This document shows positions 5,887 to 10,039 of a DNA stretch of 10,039 nt, one piece after another; positions within the stretch are counted from its first letter, which is position 1; each line of letters starts with the position of its first letter. The stretch is from Methylococcales bacterium (GTDB lineage Bacteria > Pseudomonadota > Gammaproteobacteria > Methylococcales > Methylomonadaceae). The stretch is taken from contig SHZG01000079.1 in NCBI GenBank assembly GCA_009692395.1, positions 1 through 10,039 on the forward strand, given 5' to 3'. The translations under genes and the position numbers were made by a program. Under the pieces are notes generated by a model. It did not search any database. It was not told the origin of the DNA and saw nothing but the letters and a program-made list of their open reading frames with translations.

Positions 5887-7545
5887 TTAATAAAACTCAC
5901 AGGCGGCGTAGTTTATGACCCCGCCAGCGGTATAGACGGACAACAGCAAGACATTTATATCGAAGACGGACGCATCGTCAATAAGCCTAATGGCGATTTT
6001 AAAGTCGATAAAGAATACGATTTGCAAGGCAAAGTGGTGATGTCAGGCGCAATTGATATGCACACGCATATCGGCGGCGGTAAAGGTAATATTGCACGGA
6101 TGTTACTGCCTGAAGACCATCGACAAGACCCCGTTCATCGTAGCGATATTACGCGCTCAGGGTGTGGTCATGCTATGCCTAGCAGCTTTGTCACAGGTTA
6201 TCGTTATGCAGAAATGGGTTATACCGCTGGTTTTGAACCTGCGGTATTGCCGATTAACGCCCGTCAAGCGCACATGGAAATGGCGGACATTCCCATTTTA
6301 GATAAAGGCGGTTATGTGATGCTGGGCAGTGATGATTATCTGCTGCGAATGCTCACTGCTAAAAAAGACCAAAAAGCCATTAATGATTATGTGGCGTGGA
6401 CGATGCACTCTGCGAAAGCCATCGGCGTTAAAGTCGTCAATCCGGGTGGCATTAATGCGTTTAAATTTAATCAACGCCAGTTAGATTTAGACGAACAAAA
6501 CAGCCATTACGGCGTGACTCCGCGTGATATTTTGCAGGTGTTAGCCACAGCGGTAAAAGAACTGGGTGTGCATCATCCGTTACACGTTCACGGTTGTAAT
6601 TTAGGTGTAGCGGGTAATGTAAAGACCACGCTGGATACCATTCAAGGCATCGGCGGTTTGCCTATGCACTTAACGCACATTCAATTCCACAGCTACGGCA
6701 CGGAAGGCGATTTAAAATTCTCCTCTGGCGCGGCACAAATCGCTGAAGCGGTGAATGCGAATAAAAACATCACCGTCGATGTCGGACAAATTTTATTCGG
6801 ACAAACTGTCACTGCTTCAGGCGACAGTATGCAGCAACACGCTAACCATAAATTCGCCAGCCCCAACAAATGGGTGACGATGGATATTGAGTGTGATGCA
6901 GGGTGTGGCGTTGTGCCGTTCAAATACAAAGATAAAAATTTCGTCAACGCACTGCAATGGGCGATTGGTTTAGAAACTTTCTTGCTGGTCAATGATCCGT
7001 GGCGCATTTTCTTAACGACAGACCACCCCAACGGCGCACCGTTCACCAGCTACCCGCATTTAATTCGCTTGTTAATGGACAGAAGTTTCCGTAATGACGT
7101 GCTGTCTACTATTCACCCTGAAGCGCAAAAAATGACCACATTGGCAAGCATTGAGCGCGAATACACGCTACAAGAAATCGCCATCATGACCCGCGCAGGT
7201 GCAGCAAAATTGATTGGCTTACACGACCGAGGCGGTTTAAGCGCGGGCAATTGGGCAGACATCACTGTTTACACCGACAATAGCGATCGTCAAAAAATGT
7301 TTGAAAAACCTGATTATGTGTTTAAAGATGGTCAATTAGTGGTCGTCGATGGCAAAGTGGTTTCGACTAAATGGGGAACAACGCACGTCATGAAACCTGA
7401 TTTTGATCCGTCCGTTGAAAAAGGGCTAAAAGATTATTTCGACCGCTACCTGACTATGAAACTGGGCAATTTTAAAATCAGTGATGATGAAATGACCGAA
7501 GACGGACGCGGTAGTTTAACTGCGCATCCGTTAAAAGTGTCGTAG
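5884..7545 (+). CDS. fhcA: Formyltransferase/hydrolase complex subunit A (formyl-methylofuran hydrolase)
   Basis: FhcA is the amidohydrolase-superfamily subunit that hydrolyses formyl-methylofuran to formate in the tetrahydromethanopterin-linked C1 oxidation pathway. It corresponds to archaeal FwdA/FmdA. The 553 residues start at the ATG at 5884, which has AAAGGAAA upstream; a longer frame back to 5806 has no supporting site. Visible metal-site features are AIDMHTH (H60, H62), K194 in NPGGINAFKF (possible metal-bridging lysine, by analogy with FwdA), HVHG (H234, H236), HLTHIQFH (H262, H265, H269) and TTDHPNGAPF with D380 at about 378-387. The C-terminal part (451-553) includes the amidohydrolase beta-sandwich strands such as GNWADITVY. 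It is intact. The stop codon lies inside a palindromic repeat. It is separated from fhcB by the Uma2/vapBC insert and from fhcD by a small membrane-protein gene. Confidence 0.95.
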   Translation: MLIKLTGGVVYDPASGIDGQQQDIYIEDGRIVNKPNGDFKVDKEYDLQGKVVMSGAIDMHTHIGGGKGNIARMLLPEDHRQDPVHRSDITRSGCGHAMPSSFVTGYRYAEMGYTAGFEPAVLPINARQAHMEMADIPILDKGGYVMLGSDDYLLRMLTAKKDQKAINDYVAWTMHSAKAIGVKVVNPGGINAFKFNQRQLDLDEQNSHYGVTPRDILQVLATAVKELGVHHPLHVHGCNLGVAGNVKTTLDTIQGIGGLPMHLTHIQFHSYGTEGDLKFSSGAAQIAEAVNANKNITVDVGQILFGQTVTASGDSMQQHANHKFASPNKWVTMDIECDAGCGVVPFKYKDKNFVNALQWAIGLETFLLVNDPWRIFLTTDHPNGAPFTSYPHLIRLLMDRSFRNDVLSTIHPEAQKMTTLASIEREYTLQEIAIMTRAGAAKLIGLHDRGGLSAGNWADITVYTDNSDRQKMFEKPDYVFKDGQLVVVDGKVVSTKWGTTHVMKPDFDPSVEKGLKDYFDRYLTMKLGNFKISDDEMTEDGRGSLTAHPLKVS

Positions 7546-7595
7546 GTTGGATGAGTTTAAGCGAATCCCAGCAAACCGATTAAATGCTGGGATTT
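7541..7595. repeat. Palindromic repeat overlapping the fhcA stop codon
   Basis: The unit begins CGTAGGTTGGATGAG, overlapping the fhcA TAG stop. It contains a perfect 10-bp inverted repeat, AATCCCAGCA (7564-7573) with TGCTGGGATT (7585-7594), around an 11-base loop and followed by TCTTTA. It resembles the unit at 886-930 and the dispersed GTAGGTTGGGTT-type palindromes known from other genomes. The hairpin could act as a terminator or mRNA 3' stabiliser after fhcA. Confidence 0.6.
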
Positions 7596-7679
7596 CTTTA
7601 TTGAATCGTACCTTATTACGACCCATCGCGCTGAGTAAAGTCTTCAACAAAAACGCAGCCCCAAAATTAGGAGATTACC

Positions 7680-7820
7680 ATGGAAATTCTTGGTCTTATT
7701 GCAAAAATATCGTTCATTGTTTTGTGGCCTGTGTCATTGATATTTATCTATTATTTGATTGATAGGGAAGGCTTTAAAAGACATTGGCAGAAAGTTAAGA
7801 ACGAGATTTTTAAAAAATAG
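7680..7820 (+). CDS. Small single-pass membrane protein, 46 aa, unknown function
   Basis: A 46-codon frame starts at ATG 7680 with a strong site (AGGAGA, six to eleven bases upstream) and ends at TAG 7818-7820. The product begins MEILGLIAKISFIVLW and continues PVSLIFIYYLID: a hydrophobic segment of about 24 residues (3-27), long enough to cross the membrane once. It then has a basic, charged tail REGFKRHWQKVKNEIFKK (29-46). By the positive-inside rule the C-terminus would be cytoplasmic. I do not recognise a family. The gene sits between fhcA and fhcD on the same strand, so it may be co-transcribed with the C1 genes or be a passenger. A longer overlapping frame starting at 7547 runs through the palindromic repeat and lacks a ribosome binding site, so this frame is preferred. 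Confidence 0.65.
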   Translation: MEILGLIAKISFIVLWPVSLIFIYYLIDREGFKRHWQKVKNEIFKK

Positions 7821-7840
7821 CCTTGTTCACAGTTAGCAGG

Positions 7841-7868
7841 TTGAATGGTTCGCATAGATGGCTATTAA
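7841..7868 (+). promoter_or_regulatory. fhcD: Candidate sigma-70 promoter for fhcD-fhcC
   Basis: TTGAAT (7841-7846) and TATTAA (7863-7868) are separated by 16 bases, each matching four of six consensus positions. They lie 36 bases or more upstream of the fhcD start codon at 7904. The 83-base gap after the small membrane gene leaves room for such a promoter. If real, fhcD and fhcC need not depend on transcription from fhcA. This is reading by eye only. Confidence 0.3.
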
Positions 7869-7903
7869 TGCTAGAACTACAAGTTTAAATAGAGTGGAAT
7901 TTT

Positions 7904-8800
7904 ATGATTATTAACGGTGTAACGATTGATGAAACCTTCGCGGAGGCTTTTCCGATGAAAGCCACCCGTGCCATTATTACCGCGCAAAATGCAAAATGGG
8001 CAATGATAGCCGCACAAACCATGACGGGGTTCGCCACGTCTGTTATTGCCTGCGGCTGTGAAGCGGGTATTGAGCGCGTATTAAGTCCCGAAGAAACGCC
8101 AGACGGCAGAGCAGGGGTGTCAGTATTGATTTTTGCAATGGGCGGCAAAGGTTTAGCAAAGCAACTGGAAACCCGTGCGGGACAATGCGTATTGACTGCA
8201 CCGACAACGGCGTTATTTGCAGGCATAGAAAGTGATATAAAAATCCCGTTAGGTAAAAACCTGCGTTATTTTGGTGACGGTTTTCAAATTGCCAAAAAAA
8301 TTGCAGGCAAACGCTATTGGCGGATTCCCGTCATGGACGGCGAATTTTTAACCGAAGCGACCACAGGTCAAGTGAATGCGGTAGGCGGCGGTAACTTTTT
8401 AGTGTTGGCGCGTTCGCAACCACAAGCCTTGGCGGCGTGTGAAGCCGCGATTGAAGCCATGCGACAAATGCCCAATGTGATTATGCCTTTTCCGGGTGGC
8501 ATAGTGCGCTCTGGGTCTAAAGTTGGCTCTAAATATAAAACCTTGGGCGCGTCTACGAATGACGCATTCTGCCCGACACTGAAAGGCGCGACTAAAACCG
8601 ATTTATCGCCCAATATTGAATCGGTGATGGAAATCGTGATTGACGGTTTAACCAAAGCAGACATTGATAACGCCATGCGCGTGGGTATCCAAGCGGTGTG
8701 TGATTTAGGCGCAGAAAACGGTATTGAACGTATCAGCGCGGGCAACTACGGCGGTAAATTAGGGCCGTTCCACTTTCATTTACAGGAGATTATGGCATGA
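7904..8800 (+). CDS. fhcD: Formyltransferase/hydrolase complex subunit D (formylmethanofuran:H4MPT formyltransferase)
   Basis: FhcD transfers the formyl group between N5-formyl-tetrahydromethanopterin and methylofuran. It is homologous to archaeal Ftr. The 298 residues match the family length and carry its conserved blocks: INGVTIDETFAEAFPMKATRAIITA (3-27), a TGFATSVIACGCEAGIE block (about 41-57), TPDGRAGVSVLIFAM, LRYFGDGFQIAKK (about 121-133), GGGNFLVLARSQPQAL (about 161-176) and GGKLGPFHFHL near the C-terminus. The start at ATG 7904 has a weak GAGTGGAA upstream. The last codons overlap fhcC by four bases (ATGA), showing tight coupling. It is soluble, with no signal peptide. It is separated from fhcA by a palindrome, a small membrane gene and an 83-base gap. 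Confidence 0.96.
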   Translation: MIINGVTIDETFAEAFPMKATRAIITAQNAKWAMIAAQTMTGFATSVIACGCEAGIERVLSPEETPDGRAGVSVLIFAMGGKGLAKQLETRAGQCVLTAPTTALFAGIESDIKIPLGKNLRYFGDGFQIAKKIAGKRYWRIPVMDGEFLTEATTGQVNAVGGGNFLVLARSQPQALAACEAAIEAMRQMPNVIMPFPGGIVRSGSKVGSKYKTLGASTNDAFCPTLKGATKTDLSPNIESVMEIVIDGLTKADIDNAMRVGIQAVCDLGAENGIERISAGNYGGKLGPFHFHLQEIMA

Positions 8801-9609
8801 GTGCGTTGACCTTTACTTTAAAACAGCAACCCGCGCAACGTGTCGATATGTCGCTGTTAGTGTGTCAACAGTTACAGGGTTTAAGTATTACTGACATTGC
8901 CGCGCTGGAATTGCAAAGTGGCACACGTAAACTCCGCGTCGATGAATTGTTCACTATCGATGGTTCAGATGCCCAACATATCATCATCAAAAACAGCACC
9001 GACAAACTCGACTTCATTGGTAAAGAACTGGACGGCGGCACGATGTCCGTTGAAGGTGATGCAGGTGCGTATTTAGGCATGAGCATGAAAAAAGGCGAGA
9101 TAAAAGTCTCAGGCAATGCAGGTTTATACGCCGCCTGTGAAATGAAAAACGGTTATCTGGAAGTGTCGGGTAATGTTGGCGATTTTTTAGGCGCGGCATT
9201 AGCGGGCAATAAAATGGGCATGAAAGGCGGTATTATTCTGGTCAAAGGCAATGCAGGTCAGCGCGTTGGCGATCATCTCCGTCGTGGTTTGATTTTAATC
9301 GAAGGCAATGCAGGCGATTATTGCGGCTCACGCATGACAGCAGGAACGATTGCGGTCATGGGCAACACAGGCAGATATTTAGGCTACGCCATGCGTCGCG
9401 GTACGTTATTACTATGGAACGCCCCACAACTGTCCGCCAGTTTCAACGACTGCGGTGCGCATACCTTGGCATTTTTACCGATTTTATTTAACTCGTTTAC
9501 AGCCTTAAATTCTAAATTTTCCGATGCGTCAGTGGGCTTTAACCGCGTACAACGCTACGCGGGCGATATGGCAGAAATCGGGCAGGGTGAGGTGTTGGTT
9601 AAGCTGTAA
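8797..9609 (+). CDS. fhcC: Formyltransferase/hydrolase complex subunit C
   Basis: FhcC is homologous to FwdC/FmdC and to the C-terminal (GXGXG) domain of glutamate synthase. It forms a right-handed beta-helix that scaffolds the complex. The 270 residues show the repeated turn pattern clearly from about 85 to 205: GDAGAYLGMSMKKG, GNAGLYAACEMKNG, GNVGDFLGAALAGN, GNAGQRVGDHLRRG, GNAGDYCGSRMTAG and GNTGRYLGYAMRRG. There are about six rungs, each ending in a hydrophobic strand (EVSGN, LVKGN, LIEGN, AVMGN). The start codon overlaps the fhcD stop, and AGGAG lies ten bases upstream within fhcD. This is the last gene of the fhc run; a hairpin repeat lies about 95 bases downstream. Confidence 0.95.
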   Translation: MSALTFTLKQQPAQRVDMSLLVCQQLQGLSITDIAALELQSGTRKLRVDELFTIDGSDAQHIIIKNSTDKLDFIGKELDGGTMSVEGDAGAYLGMSMKKGEIKVSGNAGLYAACEMKNGYLEVSGNVGDFLGAALAGNKMGMKGGIILVKGNAGQRVGDHLRRGLILIEGNAGDYCGSRMTAGTIAVMGNTGRYLGYAMRRGTLLLWNAPQLSASFNDCGAHTLAFLPILFNSFTALNSKFSDASVGFNRVQRYAGDMAEIGQGEVLVKL

Positions 9610-9791
9610 GTGCTGATTTATTCACACAGCGCGAATCTTTTGCAGCTACATTAAGCTCAGTTTCCAAGCTCTAGCGTCTCTGCTTAAGTTAAGCGTAAAA
9701 AGTAGGGGCTGTGCCTTGTGCCAGCCCTTAATAATTTTCAGTCCAAGAAAAATCTTTTAGCTGCTCCATTGTTATTAGCCTAAAAAGTTTC
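9610..9791. other. Intergenic region between fhcC and the right IS1 copy
   Basis: This 182-base stretch has no coding frame of note. It holds the dyad TGCTTAAGTTAAGCGTA (9681-9697) and the hairpin repeat at 9702-9729, and it ends at the IS1 terminal repeat at 9792. The bases next to the IS end (AAAAAGTTTC) do not match those next to the left IS end (GTTTTTATA), so no target duplication joins the two IS copies. Confidence 0.6.
9702..9729. repeat. Hairpin repeat downstream of fhcC, possible terminator
   Basis: The arms GGGCTG (9706-9711) and CAGCCC (9722-9727), extended by a G-T and an A-T pair, enclose a 10-base loop. AATAATTTT follows shortly, which would suit a weak factor-independent terminator for fhcD-fhcC. 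The unit starts AGTAGGGGC and ends GCCCT, the same frame as the unit between dhaL and serS read on the minus strand, suggesting a dispersed family. Confidence 0.5.
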
Positions 9792-9813
9792 GTTAGTGGG
9801 TTAAATCTGTAAT
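9792..9813 (+). repeat. IS1 terminal inverted repeat, right-hand copy (InsB-proximal end)
   Basis: GTTAGTGGGTTAAATCTGT at 9792-9810 matches the left-copy terminus with one mismatch in 19, read toward the element interior. It marks the left edge of the right IS1-family copy, and the transposase stop codon lies directly beside it at 9813-9815. Confidence 0.8.
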
Positions 9814-10039
9814 TATGAATAAATATCGCGCCCGAATTCGACCTTGTTGATAAGCAAACCGATGACGGTATCGTGCATCAACTCTAGTTGTGAGAAGCAA
9901 ATGGTCTTGCGATTGAGTCGTTTGATCCATGTCCGAAAGTTCAGGTTTTTACGTTCTATTTTCTGCGTATTGCGCTTACCAATCTCATGCTTATCAGCCT
10001 CAAGGTGACGCTGATAAGCACCCCAATCATCTGTGTAGA
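9813..10039 (-). CDS. insB: IS1-family transposase (InsB-like), C-terminal 74 codons, cut by window edge
   Basis: Read on the minus strand the frame starts YTDDWGAYQRHLEADKHEIG and continues KRNTQKIERKNLNFRTWIKR, then LNRKTICFSQLELMHDTVIG, ending IYS before TAA. This is strikingly like IS1 InsB, whose catalytic domain carries the YTDDWGAY aspartate and the QxIERxNL glutamate of the DDE triad; both are present. The frame has no lesions in the visible part. It is the enzyme's catalytic end; the N-terminal half lies right of the window. Confidence 0.92.
   Translation of the reverse strand, partial: YTDDWGAYQRHLEADKHEIGKRNTQKIERKNLNFRTWIKRLNRKTICFSQLELMHDTVIGLLINKVEFGRDIYS

Larger units (their letters stand above)
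9792..10039 (-). mobile_element. IS1-family insertion sequence, partial (right copy)
   Basis: This is the InsB-proximal end of an IS1-family element in the same orientation as the left copy. It comprises the terminal repeat and the last 74 codons of the transposase, and it continues outside the window. With the left copy it flanks the inner region in direct orientation. Confidence 0.85.

Noticed and set aside
6693..7046. Antisense ORF inside fhcA; similar antisense frames inside fhcD and fhcC (7885-8226, 8368-8745, 8865-9199)
   Set aside because: Each lies opposite strongly conserved coding sequence and shows no domain or start signal.
7547..7762. 71-codon frame after fhcA
   Set aside because: It begins inside the palindromic repeat, has no ribosome binding site, and overlaps the better-supported 46-codon membrane-protein frame at 7680.
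1..10039. A circular molecule with one IS1 spanning the window ends
   Set aside because: The two IS ends are oriented so that they could belong to one copy, but the bases beside them (AAAAAGTTTC and GTTTTTATA) show no target duplication, and about 375 bases of a normal IS1 would be missing. No replication or partition gene is present.
1..10039. CRISPR array, tRNA or rRNA genes
   Set aside because: No regularly spaced repeats and no tRNA- or rRNA-like sequence were seen on either strand.

Overview
The window looks like chromosomal DNA from a methylotrophic or methanotrophic gammaproteobacterium. The strongest evidence is a full set of four genes (fhcB, fhcA, fhcD, fhcC) for the formyltransferase/hydrolase complex, which converts formyl-tetrahydromethanopterin to formate through methylofuran. 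Modest GC content, frequent TTA leucine codons, IS1-family insertion sequences, a Uma2-family remnant, a VapBC pair and several palindromic intergenic repeats suggest a genome rich in repeats and mobile DNA. Methylococcales or the Beggiatoa/Thiothrix side of the gammaproteobacteria would fit, but the genus cannot be fixed from the sequence.

Layout. Both window ends lie inside IS1-family elements that point the same way (leftward). Bases 1-145 hold the start of one copy, and 9792-10039 hold the end of another. Just inside the left IS1 is a chemotaxis methyltransferase (cheR) fragment that has lost its N-terminal half at the IS boundary. Next come a 69-aa four-cysteine protein (DUF1289-like) and a dihydroxyacetone kinase L-subunit homologue (dhaL). 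These converge on serS (seryl-tRNA synthetase, minus strand). A 213-base divergent intergenic region separates serS from fhcB.

The fhc locus runs rightward from 3129 to 9609 but is interrupted. Between fhcB and fhcA lie about 1.5 kb holding a perfect hairpin repeat, a decayed Uma2-family gene (one nonsense codon and one frameshift) and an intact vapB-vapC toxin-antitoxin pair. The leader just upstream of vapB (5121-5157) is nearly identical to the leader just upstream of fhcA (5850-5886). The first 22 bases match perfectly and both copies end at the start codon, so a 729-bp vapBC unit is bracketed by direct repeats. Between fhcA and fhcD is another palindromic repeat and a 46-codon membrane-protein gene with a strong ribosome binding site. 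fhcD and fhcC overlap by four bases and are translationally coupled.

Working together: FhcD transfers the formyl group from formyl-tetrahydromethanopterin to methylofuran, and FhcA hydrolyses formyl-methylofuran to formate. FhcB and FhcC form the scaffold that holds methylofuran. FhcB here keeps only two of the four cysteines of the archaeal iron-sulfur site, as expected for the non-redox bacterial complex. No wholly new system is evident. The most unusual signals are the duplicated fhcA/vapB leader around the toxin-antitoxin unit, the small membrane gene inside the fhc locus, and the IS1-flanked arrangement.
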